A DNA stretch of 39,511 nucleotides from Anaerolineaceae bacterium (GTDB lineage: Bacteria > Chloroflexota > Anaerolineae > Anaerolineales > E44-bin32), in the NCBI GenBank assembly GCA_020350285.1, contig CP070708.1:2122644-2162154 (forward strand). Reading direction: 5' to 3'. Position 1 is the first letter of the stretch. Each line of letters starts with the position of its first letter. The position numbers and the translations under genes were made by a program. Below are positions 10,343 to 18,948 of this stretch, in pieces. The notes beneath the pieces were generated by a model, which saw only the letters and a program-made list of their open reading frames with translations, was not told the DNA's origin and did no database searches.

Positions 10343-10702
10343 ATGTCCGCTGGACGTATAATCGCATACATTGCTGCAGCGATTCTGATTTTCTTCGGTG
10401 TAATGTTCATCTACGCGACTTTTTCTCCCACAGGTCAAACCGCATGGTTGATCATTGGGATCATCAGCGTAGGCATCGGTTTTGGTTTGATCTGGCTTGC
10501 AGGACGTCAAGCCAAACGGGAGGAAGCGGAACTTGTACAAAAGATCGAACTATCCGGCGATATTGATCTAGAAACTCTGACCTGCCGAAATTGTGGTGGC
10601 GCACTATCGCCAGATAATGTCAAGATGGTCGCTGGAGCACCAGTCGTATCCTGTCCGTATTGCAATACGTCTTACCAACTAACGGAAGAGCCTAAGTGGT
10701 GA
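10343..10702 (+). CDS. Two-TM protein with C-terminal zinc-ribbon-like domain
   Basis: A 119-residue protein with GGGAGG just upstream of its ATG. Two hydrophobic helices occur at residues ~6-28 and ~34-54, joined by a short loop, so both ends are probably cytoplasmic. A charged linker (GRQAKREEAELVQKIE) leads to a ribbon with CxxC pairs at Cys81/Cys84 (CRNCGG) and Cys104/Cys107 (CPYCNTSY), a pattern of structural Zn(II) sites. I do not recognise a named family. It is the first gene of a same-strand run ahead of the Cys-Ala-tailed membrane protein and two radical SAM-type proteins, so it may be an accessory or scaffold of that system (inference). Confidence 0.75.
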   Translation: MSAGRIIAYIAAAILIFFGVMFIYATFSPTGQTAWLIIGIISVGIGFGLIWLAGRQAKREEAELVQKIELSGDIDLETLTCRNCGGALSPDNVKMVAGAPVVSCPYCNTSYQLTEEPKW

Positions 10703-10751
10703 AAGGAATGAGATCAATCCCTCTCCATCACAACCAAACATGGAGTATGGT

Positions 10752-12449
10752 ATGAAACGCCTAATATTTCCGGTTCTACTCATTGTTGGCATTCTGCTCG
10801 TAGCGATCGCGCTCCCCGTGCGAGCTCAGACCTACTACTTCAGCGTAGACGAGTCGTATGTCCAAGTCTTTTGGGAGTCAGATGGCAGTATTCGGATCGA
10901 GTACATCATGGTTTTCACCAATGATCTATCTGCCTCACCGATGGAGTTCATTGACATCGGTATGCCCAACTACGAGTACGATCTATCGAGCATCTACGGC
11001 TGGATCAACGATCAACCCATCGGTCATGTGGAGCACTCTGAGTATGTCAGTCCTGGAGTTGAGTTTGGACTTCAATCCAATGCAATTCCACCTGGAGGTA
11101 CAGGTGAGTTCAAAGCCTCCATTGGAAGGGTTGAAGGAGTCGTATTTGATGATTACGATGACCCGAACTACGCCAGTGGTAAGTTCGCGCCCCACTGGTA
11201 CGACAAGCAGAATGTGTTCGGCAGAACGGATTTAACGGTAGTATTCCACCTCCCTCCAGGTGTTGAACCTGAGGAACCAAAATGGCATTCTGCGCCCAGT
11301 GGTTTTCCAGACGAGCCGGAAACGGGCTTCGATTCAGAGGGTCGAATTATTTATGCCTGGAGAAATCCTTCAGCGAACGCCTATACGCAGTATGTCTTCG
11401 GAGCGTCATTCCCTCGTAAATATGTCACTACAGATGCGATTCGCGAACCCGTACCTGAAGGTGAATTCTTCGAACCCAGCCGACCGAGCGATTTCAGTGG
11501 AGCGATCTTTGGCTTCCTCTGCGTCGGAGGGATCATACTCGCTTTCATAGGGTTCATCGCACTGGCGGTTCACAGTGATCGAAGCCGGAAGCTCGCGTAC
11601 TTACCTCCTAAGTTATCGATCGAGGGTCATGGTATCAAGCGCGGATTAACAGCCATTGAAGCCGCGATCTTGATGGAAACACCTCTCGATCGGGTGTTGA
11701 CGATGATCCTCTTCTCGACTATCAAAAAGAACGCCGCGCAGGTCGTTTCTGAAGACCCATTGAAGATCGAACGGATCACCCCTCAGCCAGTAGGTCTGAG
11801 AACATATGAGGTAGACTTTCTCAAAGCGATGATCGATGAGCAGCCTCGGAAACGAAGAGGGGCTCTCCAGGATCTCATGGTCAGTATGGTGAAATCTGTC
11901 CAAAAGAAGATGAAGGGCTTCAGTCTTAAAGAGACGAAGAATTATTACCAAGCGATCATGAAGAAAGCCTGGCAACAAGTCGAAGAAGCCGAAACACCCG
12001 AGGTTCGATCGAAACTCTATGATGAAGGCCTCGAATGGACCATGCTCGATCGTGACTTTGATGATCGAACTAGAAGGGTCTTTCGAACGGGTCCGGTCTA
12101 TGTTCCCGTGTGGTGGGGACGTTATAGTCCTTCATCGACACCTGTAACGACCACCACGAGAGCACCGAGTACAACCCCGAGTGCTCCTAGACCTAGCATC
12201 TCTCGACCGACACTACCCGGAGCCGAGTTCGCAGCCTCCATGGTCAATGGGGTGCAAAATGCGGCTTCCAATATGGTGTCCAATGTCGTCGGTTTCACCA
12301 ATGGAGTTACAAAGACTACCAACCCTCCACCGCCACCCTCCCGCTCTAGAGGTGGTTGGTCATCAGGTGCGGGTGGTTCCGGTTGCGCTTGCGCTTGTGC
12401 TTGCGCCTGTGCGGGTTGTGCGTGTGCTTGCGCCGGAGGCGGTCGGTGA
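10752..12449 (+). CDS. DUF2207-like membrane protein with (Cys-Ala)n C-terminal tail
   Basis: A 565-residue protein; the ATG at 10752 has GGAG six bases upstream, while an in-frame ATG at 10740 does not. A signal peptide (residues 1-26, ending PVRA|Q) leads to an extracytoplasmic beta-rich region (~27-245), one membrane helix (~249-273), then a cytoplasmic helical region (GLTAIEAAILMETPLDRVLTMILF...) and a Thr/Ser/Pro-rich linker. This topology resembles DUF2207 proteins. The last residues are GSG, five Cys-Ala pairs, Gly, three Cys-Ala pairs, then GGGR. Eight of nine cysteines lie in this tail (545-560); the ninth is in the membrane helix. The Cys and Ala codons vary, so the repeat is not a simple DNA microsatellite. 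The next gene encodes a radical SAM/SPASM enzyme overlapping by four bases, making this protein the likely substrate (inference). Confidence 0.82.
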   Translation: MKRLIFPVLLIVGILLVAIALPVRAQTYYFSVDESYVQVFWESDGSIRIEYIMVFTNDLSASPMEFIDIGMPNYEYDLSSIYGWINDQPIGHVEHSEYVSPGVEFGLQSNAIPPGGTGEFKASIGRVEGVVFDDYDDPNYASGKFAPHWYDKQNVFGRTDLTVVFHLPPGVEPEEPKWHSAPSGFPDEPETGFDSEGRIIYAWRNPSANAYTQYVFGASFPRKYVTTDAIREPVPEGEFFEPSRPSDFSGAIFGFLCVGGIILAFIGFIALAVHSDRSRKLAYLPPKLSIEGHGIKRGLTAIEAAILMETPLDRVLTMILFSTIKKNAAQVVSEDPLKIERITPQPVGLRTYEVDFLKAMIDEQPRKRRGALQDLMVSMVKSVQKKMKGFSLKETKNYYQAIMKKAWQQVEEAETPEVRSKLYDEGLEWTMLDRDFDDRTRRVFRTGPVYVPVWWGRYSPSSTPVTTTTRAPSTTPSAPRPSISRPTLPGAEFAASMVNGVQNAASNMVSNVVGFTNGVTKTTNPPPPPSRSRGGWSSGAGGSGCACACACACAGCACACAGGGR

Positions 12450-13819
12450 AAGAACCTTCCAGCCGGAACAAGGGCAACGAGGGAGCCCAGGTACAACCCG
12501 GTTTATATGGCTACACGCAGGAAGGCAATGGTGACCGGTCACAGATCCACCTGCGTGTCGAGGCCGATGGCCACGGATTACTCCTGATCAATGCAAACCG
12601 AGCCATACATCTCAACCCCACCGCTACCCTGATGGCCTGGTTGTTCCTTGAAGGCGTTCCACAAAAGGCCGCCATCAATGCGTTGAGGAAGCATTTCCAC
12701 GTCAGTGGCCGAACAGCCAAGAACGATTATCAAACCGTGCGGGATCAAATCGAACAACTCATCCACCCAGATGGTGTCTGTCCCGTCCACGATCTGGAGT
12801 TGGATCTCTTACCACCCTTCTCGGAAATCCCCAGCGCACCGTACCGTATGGACCTGGCACTCACATACCGTTGTAATGCCAACTGCTCCCACTGCTACAA
12901 TTCAAGATCTCGGGACTACCCCGAGATATCCACGGACCAATGGAAAACGGTGATCGATAAGCTTTGGCTGACTGGCGTGCCTCATATATGTTTCACGGGA
13001 GGTGAGTCCACTTTACGAAACGATCTCCCTGATCTTATCGCTCATGCGAAATCGACTGGCCAGATCAGTGGTCTGCTTACCAACGGTATTCGTCTCTCCG
13101 ACAGGAACTATATGATGAGTTTGGTGCGTGCTGGCCTCGATCACGTGCAAATCACGATCGAATCCCACATTCCAACGGTTCATGATCAAATGGTGGGCGC
13201 ACCTGGCGCATGGGAAAAGACTGTTCAAGGTATCCGAAATTGTCTTGAGAGCGAAGTCTTTGTAATGACCAACACCACGCTGTTGGCAAGTAACATCTCC
13301 CCCATTGGAGAGACCATCGATTTTCTTGCCGAATTAGGAGTCCCAACTGTTGGCTGCAACGCGTTGATCTATTCTGGCAAGGGGCGATCAGTCGGCACAG
13401 GTATCCAAGAGCATGAGCTCGGACCGATACTTGAGACCGTACGCCAGCATACCACCGCTAATGGTCAACGATTAATCTGGTACACACCAACACAGTACTG
13501 CCATTTTGATCCAGTTCAGATGCAGCTTGGAGTCAAAGGTTGCTCCGCCGCACGATACAACATGTGCATCGAACCAAATGGGGACGTGATACCTTGCCAA
13601 TCGTTTTACCAAACAGTCGGCAATATCCTTCAAGATCCATGGGATGAAATATGGAATCATGATCTCTCCCTATGGCTTCGTGAGCGTGAATACGTACCCG
13701 AAGAATGTCAGCGTTGTGCAATGCTCAATGAATGTGGGGGTGGTTGCCCTCTCACACTCATGCACCAACCAGATCAAATACCGATTAATCAAGTTCAGCT
13801 ACCCGATTCGACCTCATAG
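12446..13819 (+). CDS. Radical SAM/SPASM enzyme with N-terminal PqqD-like domain
   Basis: A 457-residue protein starting at GTG 12446, which overlaps the previous stop as GTGA and has GGAGG six bases upstream. Residues ~32-105 look like a PqqD/RiPP-recognition domain (HGLLLINANRAIHLNPTATL). The radical SAM core has DLALTYRCNANCSHCYN with Cys143, Cys147 and Cys150 binding the SAM [4Fe-4S] cluster, then FTGGESTLRNDL for SAM binding. The C-terminal SPASM region has Cys374 and Cys384 (IEPNGDVIPC) followed by CQRCAMLNECGGGC (Cys421, 424, 430, 434), which fits the CX2CX5CX3C signature for auxiliary clusters. Such enzymes install thioether or C-C links in peptides. The Cys-Ala tail encoded just upstream is the obvious candidate target. 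Confidence 0.93.
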   Translation: MKEPSSRNKGNEGAQVQPGLYGYTQEGNGDRSQIHLRVEADGHGLLLINANRAIHLNPTATLMAWLFLEGVPQKAAINALRKHFHVSGRTAKNDYQTVRDQIEQLIHPDGVCPVHDLELDLLPPFSEIPSAPYRMDLALTYRCNANCSHCYNSRSRDYPEISTDQWKTVIDKLWLTGVPHICFTGGESTLRNDLPDLIAHAKSTGQISGLLTNGIRLSDRNYMMSLVRAGLDHVQITIESHIPTVHDQMVGAPGAWEKTVQGIRNCLESEVFVMTNTTLLASNISPIGETIDFLAELGVPTVGCNALIYSGKGRSVGTGIQEHELGPILETVRQHTTANGQRLIWYTPTQYCHFDPVQMQLGVKGCSAARYNMCIEPNGDVIPCQSFYQTVGNILQDPWDEIWNHDLSLWLREREYVPEECQRCAMLNECGGGCPLTLMHQPDQIPINQVQLPDSTS

Positions 13820-13840
13820 ATAAAAAGAAGGAAGAGCTCG

Positions 13841-14998
13841 ATGTCATCTTTTCTATCCCGTCTTCTACCCCCCTATGAAATCCCTCGACCACTAAAAGCC
13901 GGTATGTATCACTGGATGGCGCCCGATGACGCCCCCATTCCGTATCGACTGCATTTAAGAGTCGAGGATGATGAAACCAGCGTGCTGATTGTCAACGCCG
14001 CCACGGTTGTCCACCTCAATCCGACAGCCACCGCGCACGCACTTCAGATCATGGAAGGTGCTTCGGAGGAAGAGGCAGCCCAAGCAGTCGCAAGACGATA
14101 CCGGGTTGGTCGTCGTAAAGCATTACAGGATCAGAGGGAACTGCGAGAACAGATCCTCACGCTCGCAACCATCCCTGATGTTGATCCAGTGGTCTTCCTG
14201 GGCATGGATCGAGCAGAGCCATTTGGTGAGCACCCTTCTGCGCCATATCGGCTCGATCTCGCGTTGACCTACCGCTGCGATGCCGAAGGGGAACTCGATC
14301 CATTGGCGCGCAAAAGGGTAGACCGAGAACTTTCAGGAGAAGAGTGGAAGAAGATCCTTTCAACAGCTTGGGAAGTTGGAATCCCTCATGTCACCTTTAC
14401 CGGTGGCGAACCAACGCTTCGAGAGGACTTACGCGATCTCATCGAACATGCCGAGGCACAGGGTCAGGTCACCGGATTGCTCACTGATGGCAGGCGCCTC
14501 TCAGATGCAGACTACTTGGAGACGCTCTCACAGGCAGGGCTCGACCATATTCTTATAACATTAGTAGAGGGAGATCCTTCAAGCCGAAAAGGTCTCGAGA
14601 ACGCCATCGCTTCAGATATATATACAGCAGTTCATTTGACGCTCTCCCCAGGCCCGATTGGTAAATCACAAAAGATCCTCCAGGATTTGGTCGAGTTAGG
14701 TGTACCAGCAGTATCACTCTCCTCAAGCGGAACAACGGATGAGCTATTCGTGGAGTTATCCTCAGCGCGTGATCATGCTGCAGATCTACACCTCGATCTA
14801 ATCTGGGATATACCCGTTCCCTACTCCTCCACCAACCCCATTGCACTTGAACTTGATACGATACCTGTCGGTGCTGGGCGCGCTTGGTTGTATGTCGAGC
14901 CGGACGGGGATGTCCTTCCCACTCAGGGTCTGGATCAAATTCTGGGCAATCTCCTTCGAGATCCATGGTCCGAGATCTGGGCGAAAGCACAAAGCTGA
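13841..14998 (+). CDS. Degenerate radical SAM/SPASM paralogue (probable pseudoenzyme) with PqqD-like domain
   Basis: A 385-residue protein aligning end to end with its upstream neighbour: PqqD-like region (TSVLIVNAATVVHLNPTATA), SAPYRLDLALTYRC, FTGGEPTLREDLRDL, VEPDGDVLPTQ, GNLLRDPWSEIW. The radical SAM triad is destroyed: after Cys146 the next positions read DAEGELD, and from that Cys to the next conserved Trp the spacing matches the neighbour with no gap. All SPASM cysteines are gone and the protein stops right after the first SPASM half. Cys146 is the only cysteine in the whole protein. The frame is intact with a good ribosome-binding site (GAAGGAAG), so it is a maintained gene, not decay. 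It probably binds peptide or SAM as a partner of the active enzyme, but cannot be a radical SAM catalyst. Confidence 0.9.
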   Translation: MSSFLSRLLPPYEIPRPLKAGMYHWMAPDDAPIPYRLHLRVEDDETSVLIVNAATVVHLNPTATAHALQIMEGASEEEAAQAVARRYRVGRRKALQDQRELREQILTLATIPDVDPVVFLGMDRAEPFGEHPSAPYRLDLALTYRCDAEGELDPLARKRVDRELSGEEWKKILSTAWEVGIPHVTFTGGEPTLREDLRDLIEHAEAQGQVTGLLTDGRRLSDADYLETLSQAGLDHILITLVEGDPSSRKGLENAIASDIYTAVHLTLSPGPIGKSQKILQDLVELGVPAVSLSSSGTTDELFVELSSARDHAADLHLDLIWDIPVPYSSTNPIALELDTIPVGAGRAWLYVEPDGDVLPTQGLDQILGNLLRDPWSEIWAKAQS

Positions 14999-15081
14999 GG
15001 GAGAAACTCAGCTATGTACCCACACCTGATACGGGCGTCAGCTGAAGATTGAAGCCTACGACGACAATGATAAACTGTAGC

Positions 15082-15232
15082 CGCACCCTTTAGGGTGCGC
15101 TGAGTATCTCCGACATAAGCCTGCGGTTTCAAATAGAAACACTTTTATCGCACCACATAGGGTTCGTAATAATCTCAGGTAAAAGCCTGCGGCTATAGGT
15201 TAATCCACTGTGGTCGCACCCTTTAGGGTGCG
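15082..15232. repeat. Pair of 18-base palindromes and flanking repeats in a spacer
   Basis: The gap between the pseudo-radical-SAM gene and the methyltransferase holds two copies of the palindrome CGCACCCTTTAGGGTGCG, at 15082-15099 and 15215-15232, each followed by TGAG.ATCTCC. Between them are two AGCCTGCGG segments, matching the wording of an AGCCTGCGGCTACAG repeat near 36482. These look like members of small dispersed repeats. They may also form RNA hairpins that end or attenuate transcription from the upstream genes. Confidence 0.75.
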
Positions 15233-15280
15233 TTGAGAATCTCCAACCTAAACTTGTATGTACAGGCAAGTTCTCTTGAA

Positions 15281-16048
15281 ATGAAACCATACAACTATCC
15301 ACCCTCCGAGTGGCATGATAGGTATCTCGTTCAAGCGGGATGGACAAAGTCGCTGCGTGAACGAATTTACCAGTTATCCAACCTGCGAAACGCCAACCGA
15401 ATCATGGAGATAGGATCTGGTACTGGCGTGATCATATCTGAGATCGCGGACCAGTCTCATGGTCAGACCTACGGCCTGGACATCGATCACGAAGCAAATA
15501 TCTTTTCCCGCAGTCTTGATTCGGGGACCCGCTATATCACAGGTGATGGCCGTACTCTCCCCTTCCCCAGCGCATCCTTCGATGTCACGCTTTGTCATTT
15601 CCTCCTGATGTGGGTACCCGACCCAGAGACTGTAATTGGTGAAATGCGGCGCGTCACTAAGCGAGAAGGATGGATCTTGGCGCTTGCTGAACCGGATTAT
15701 GGTGGTCGGATTGACTATCCACCAGAATTCGATGAGATTGGGGAGCTACAAATCCAGTCTTTATTCGATCAAGGAGCCGATCCGATGATCGGACGTAGGC
15801 TTAAGGCTCTCTTCTCAAGCGTTGGTCTGGTCGACATTCAAGTGGGTGTGCTGAGTGGAGAATGGACAGGACCCCCAACTCCAGAGGAACTCGAATCCGA
15901 ATGGCGCACCATCGCCGCGGACCTTCAACACAAACTCTCAAAGGAAGCTCTTGAAGACTTCCGTGAAGCTGAAATGGAGGCCTGGCGCTCAGGAAGTCGT
16001 ATTCTCTTCATCCCCACATTTTACGCGATCGGTCGAGTTCCCTCTTAG
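15281..16048 (+). CDS. Class I SAM-dependent methyltransferase
   Basis: A 255-residue Rossmann methyltransferase of the UbiE/MenG-like Methyltransf_11 type. Motif I is IMEIGSGTGV (residues ~42-51), the acidic ribose-binding residue lies in GLDIDH, and the post-motif segment GDGRTLPFPSASFDVTLCHFLLMWVPDPE is typical. The substrate is not evident. I start at ATG 15281, which has only a weak ribosome-binding site; a TTG at 15233 would extend it into the palindrome and is unlikely. It lies 282 bases after the radical SAM pair on the same strand, so membership of that system is possible but not shown. Confidence 0.85.
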   Translation: MKPYNYPPSEWHDRYLVQAGWTKSLRERIYQLSNLRNANRIMEIGSGTGVIISEIADQSHGQTYGLDIDHEANIFSRSLDSGTRYITGDGRTLPFPSASFDVTLCHFLLMWVPDPETVIGEMRRVTKREGWILALAEPDYGGRIDYPPEFDEIGELQIQSLFDQGADPMIGRRLKALFSSVGLVDIQVGVLSGEWTGPPTPEELESEWRTIAADLQHKLSKEALEDFREAEMEAWRSGSRILFIPTFYAIGRVPS

Positions 16049-16074
16049 ACAAAAACTGCTATATCTATGGGTAG

Positions 16075-16094
16075 GTCGGGCTCCCTTGCCCGAC
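16075..16094. terminator. Hairpin after the methyltransferase gene
   Basis: Arms GTCGGGC and GCCCGAC with a six-base loop lie 26 bases after the stop at 16048. The following bases (AGATTCTTTCTC) are only partly T-rich, so it may be a terminator or another dispersed palindrome. Confidence 0.45.
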
Positions 16095-16229
16095 AGATTC
16101 TTTCTCCCTGTCCCTTTGATGGAGATGGTCGGAACGAGAGTTGTTCTTGCTCAGACAACCTCCCCTCACCCATCCTGGCCTGTATGAAAAACTAATCCGC
16201 ATCGATCGGAATCATTTTATCGTTTAATG

Positions 16230-16351
16230 TCATTGCGAGCCCCGTAGGGGCGAAACAATCTCCTCTTTTGCATGTGATGTAACTCTTAGAAGACCGAATC
16301 AATCTCCTCAACGACAAGATTGCTTCGTCGCCTAATGGCTCCTCGCAATGA
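16230..16351. repeat. MITE-like inverted-repeat element
   Basis: A 122-base stretch bounded by TCATTGCGAG (16230-16239) and its exact complement CTCGCAATGA (16342-16351). Just inside, GCGAAACAATCT is matched by AGATTGCTTCGTCGCC in inverse order. No open frame of note lies inside. The wording matches a class of dispersed CATTGCGAG repeats widespread in bacterial genomes; a family assignment would need a search. Confidence 0.65.
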
Positions 16352-16352
16352 T

Positions 16353-16417
16353 AGATTGAGGGAGGGCTCCTCGCATTGACAGATTGAGGGAGGGCTCCTC
16401 GCATTGACAGATTGAGG
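16353..16417. repeat. 28-base tandem repeat, 2.3 copies
   Basis: Two exact 28-base units (16353-16380 and 16381-16408, each beginning AGATTGAGGGAGGGCTCC and ending TCGCATTGAC), then AGATTGAGG of a third. The unit contains CTCGCATTGA, a near copy of the right end of the adjacent MITE-like element, so it probably arose by slippage or duplication of that end. Confidence 0.85.
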
Positions 16418-16450
16418 ATGATCCAACTCTAGGGACATTGCACAACAAAT

Positions 16451-16479
16451 AAGGGGCTGCCCATGAGTGACAGCCCCTT
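16451..16479 (-). terminator. Rho-independent-type terminator of fhs
   Basis: A nine-base stem AAGGGGCTG/CAGCCCCTT with an 11-base loop lies 24 bases beyond the fhs stop. Read on the minus strand it is followed by ATTTGTTGTG, a moderately T-rich run. Confidence 0.8.
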
Positions 16480-16502
16480 GTTAGATCTAAAGAACGATCG
16501 GC

Positions 16503-18287
16503 CTAGAACAGCCCGGTGATCTTACCAGTCTCGAGGTCAATATCGATATCCATGAAGGCCGCATGGGTAGCGAGACCGGGCATGGTACTCATCTTGCCGA
16601 TCAAGGGGTAGATGAAGCCAGCGCCGACGCTTGCGCGTACCTCACGCACAGGAACGGTGAAGCCTGTGGGTACACCTTTCAGCAGAGGATCGTGACTCAA
16701 ACTGAGGTGCGTCTTTGCCATACAGATCGGCAGGTTGCCAAAACCCGCCTTCTCATAAGTAGCGATCTGCTCTTCGGCCAAAGGCTCGTAAGACACACCA
16801 TCTGCTCCGTAGATCTCAGTGGAGATCGTCTCGATCTTCTTCTTGATCGACCAATCCAGAGGATAGAGAAATTCGAACTTGCTCGGTTTTTCGCAAGCTG
16901 CGACAACCGCTTCGGCTAAAGCCGCTGCGCCCTGACCGCCATCGGCCCAATGGGTCGAAACGACGGAGTCCTCCGCACCCTGAGAGAGCGCGTACTCACG
17001 GACCATCTCCATCTCTGCGGGGGTATCGTCCTTGAACCCGTTGACTGCGACAACGACCGGGATACCAAAACGTAATGCGTTTTTGATGTGCACACCGAGA
17101 TTAGGCAAGCCAGCTTCGAGCAGCTCGAGGTTTTCCTCGGTATATGCCTTGTCGAGAGGAGCACCAGGCGATACTTTGGGTCCACCGCCATGCATCTTCA
17201 ACGCGCGCACCGTGGCGACCAAAACCACCGCATTGGGGATCAAACCGGAGTAGCGGCATTTGATATTGAAGAATTTCTCCATCCCAATGTCAGCACCAAA
17301 ACCGCTTTCGGTGATGACATAATCTGCCAGCTTCAATGCGATCTGGTCAGCGATGATCGATGAATTCCCATGAGCGATGTTGGCAAAAGGTCCGGCATGG
17401 ACAAAGGCTGGCTGTCCCTCCAAAGTCTGCATCAGGGTAGGCATGATCGCGTCTTTCATAAGGACGGTTACAGCCCCTGCAATGCCCAGCTTCTCCAGAT
17501 TGACTGGATTCCCCTTCTTGTCCATACCAACAACGACACGCCCCATGCGTTCACGTAAATCACGCAGCCCAGTTGTGAGGGCGAGGATGGCCATGAATTC
17601 GCTGGCGACGGTGATATCAAATCCGGTCTTGCGGGGGAAAACAGGGCTCGGTGAGCCATCCCGAAGTTTATCGTCGTTGAACCCCACTTGGATTTCTCGC
17701 AAGGATCGATCGCAGATGTCGACAACACGATTCCATGTAATCGTTGCTGGATCGATATCGATGCGAGTCACGCCGCGTCGTTGGAGCGCCTCATCGGATT
17801 GTCGACTTTCATGATACAGGCGAGTATCGAGGGCGGCAGCGACCAGGTTGTGGGAGACGGTGATGGCATGAATATCACCTGTCAAGTGGAGGTTGAAGTC
17901 CTCCATGGGTATGACTTGGCTATATCCGCCTCCTGCAGCCCCTCCCTTGATATTGAAAGTTGGGCCCATGCTAGGCTGGCGGATGCAGCACATAACATTC
18001 TTCCCAAGAACGGTTCCCATAGCCTGGGTCAACCCGACCATGGTCGTACTCTTCCCTTCGCCCAGCGGGGTCGGTGTGATCGCGGTCACGTCCACGTATT
18101 TACCCTGTGGTCGATCAGCGAATTTCTCGAGGACATCGAGATGAACCTTGGCTTTGTATTTCCCGTACAGATCGAGGTCATCTATTGTCAAGCCGAGCTT
18201 GTCGGCCATCTCAAGGATCGGACGAAGATCAGCCTCCTGGGCAATTTCGATGTCCGATGGAACAGGTCTACGTGGTTTGAGTGGCAT
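16503..18287 (-). CDS. fhs: Formate-tetrahydrofolate ligase
   Basis: A 594-residue enzyme that makes 10-formyl-THF from formate, THF and ATP, an entry step of the methyl branch of the Wood-Ljungdahl pathway and of C1 supply. Diagnostic stretches are [14 protein letters not shown], the P-loop [44 protein letters not shown] and [18 protein letters not shown]. It is somewhat longer than the ~557 residues of many bacterial forms. The ATG at 18287 has GGAGGAG eight bases upstream; an in-frame TTG five codons earlier overlaps that site. The gene stands alone and is transcribed away from the Hdr/Etf unit across a 741-base gap. Confidence 0.97.
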   Translation of the reverse strand: MPLKPRRPVPSDIEIAQEADLRPILEMADKLGLTIDDLDLYGKYKAKVHLDVLEKFADRPQGKYVDVTAITPTPLGEGKSTTMVGLTQAMGTVLGKNVMCCIRQPSMGPTFNIKGGAAGGGYSQVIPMEDFNLHLTGDIHAITVSHNLVAAALDTRLYHESRQSDEALQRRGVTRIDIDPATITWNRVVDICDRSLREIQVGFNDDKLRDGSPSPVFPRKTGFDITVASEFMAILALTTGLRDLRERMGRVVVGMDKKGNPVNLEKLGIAGAVTVLMKDAIMPTLMQTLEGQPAFVHAGPFANIAHGNSSIIADQIALKLADYVITESGFGADIGMEKFFNIKCRYSGLIPNAVVLVATVRALKMHGGGPKVSPGAPLDKAYTEENLELLEAGLPNLGVHIKNALRFGIPVVVAVNGFKDDTPAEMEMVREYALSQGAEDSVVSTHWADGGQGAAALAEAVVAACEKPSKFEFLYPLDWSIKKKIETISTEIYGADGVSYEPLAEEQIATYEKAGFGNLPICMAKTHLSLSHDPLLKGVPTGFTVPVREVRASVGAGFIYPLIGKMSTMPGLATHAAFMDIDIDLETGKITGLF

Positions 18288-18540
18288 GTTATTCTCCTCC
18301 AAAAGAATGTAAGCGATTACGTTTCGGTTATGAGACCAACATCATTCTAGTGTGCAATGACTTCATGAATAAGGCAAGCGACAATTTTCACAATCTCTTT
18401 AGACATCCTGCACATATATTTGATACACAGCCCCTTCAATGTGTATAACGCAATGTTGGATGTGGGGTGTTGGCTGTAGCGAAGGGAATACATTCATACA
18501 CATATCAGGATAGTCATGAATCAAATACCCCCGTCATGTC

Positions 18541-18940
18541 TCTAGAATCGATTCACGTACGATTTTTACTAATTTCAACGTTCTTGGTTCCAGATTCGAG
18601 GTTATGACATTAGTTTTTCGACATAAATGTCTACTAGCACTTCTTATTTGTACATACTTTCGCATACCATCCTTAAGTATAGGGTGAAACCGAACCTGCA
18701 CAGTATCGCTCATTTTCCAGCTACTCCCCTCCTTGCTTTCAGGGTCGCTTCGCGTACAATTTGTCCGTATTTCCACGATTTTTTTTCGCTGAATCCAGGC
18801 TAGGACGTTAATCGGTCAGTACAAGTGTTCTCTGTCACTACGCTTTTGTTCTTTATTTCACATACCATACCTTAGTGTAGGCCAATAGGTAATGAACCTT
18901 CATTATTTGGATCCGACTTTTGTCCATTTTGGGCGATTTT
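18541..18940. repeat. Imperfect ~199-base tandem duplication in the fhs/hdrD intergenic region
   Basis: Two diverged copies lie head to tail with an offset near 199 bases. Anchors are CACGTACGATTTTT (18554) with CGCGTACAATTTGT (18753), and CGCATACCATCCTTAAGTAT (18661) with CACATACCATACCTTAGTGT (18860). Neither strand gives a convincing protein. The remaining 18288-18540 shows no feature I can name. The duplication sits between two divergently transcribed metabolic units, so a regulatory role is possible but unproven. Confidence 0.6.
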
Positions 18941-18948
18941 TTCGGAGG

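Noticed and set aside
12356-12445. Longer radical SAM start with an Arg/Leu/Cys-rich leader
   Set aside because: It reads the Cys-Ala tract of the upstream gene in another frame; the GTG at 12446 has a good ribosome-binding site and a four-base overlap.
13841-14998. Second radical SAM gene as a decayed pseudogene
   Set aside because: The frame is full length with a good ribosome-binding site, and the lost triad is replaced without indels; a maintained pseudoenzyme fits better.
16353-16417. Possible CRISPR array
   Set aside because: The 28-base units are directly adjacent with no spacers and only 2.3 copies.
18534-18776. 80-codon minus-strand frame in the fhs/hdrD gap
   Set aside because: No ribosome-binding site, no recognisable domain, and the second repeat copy does not keep the frame.
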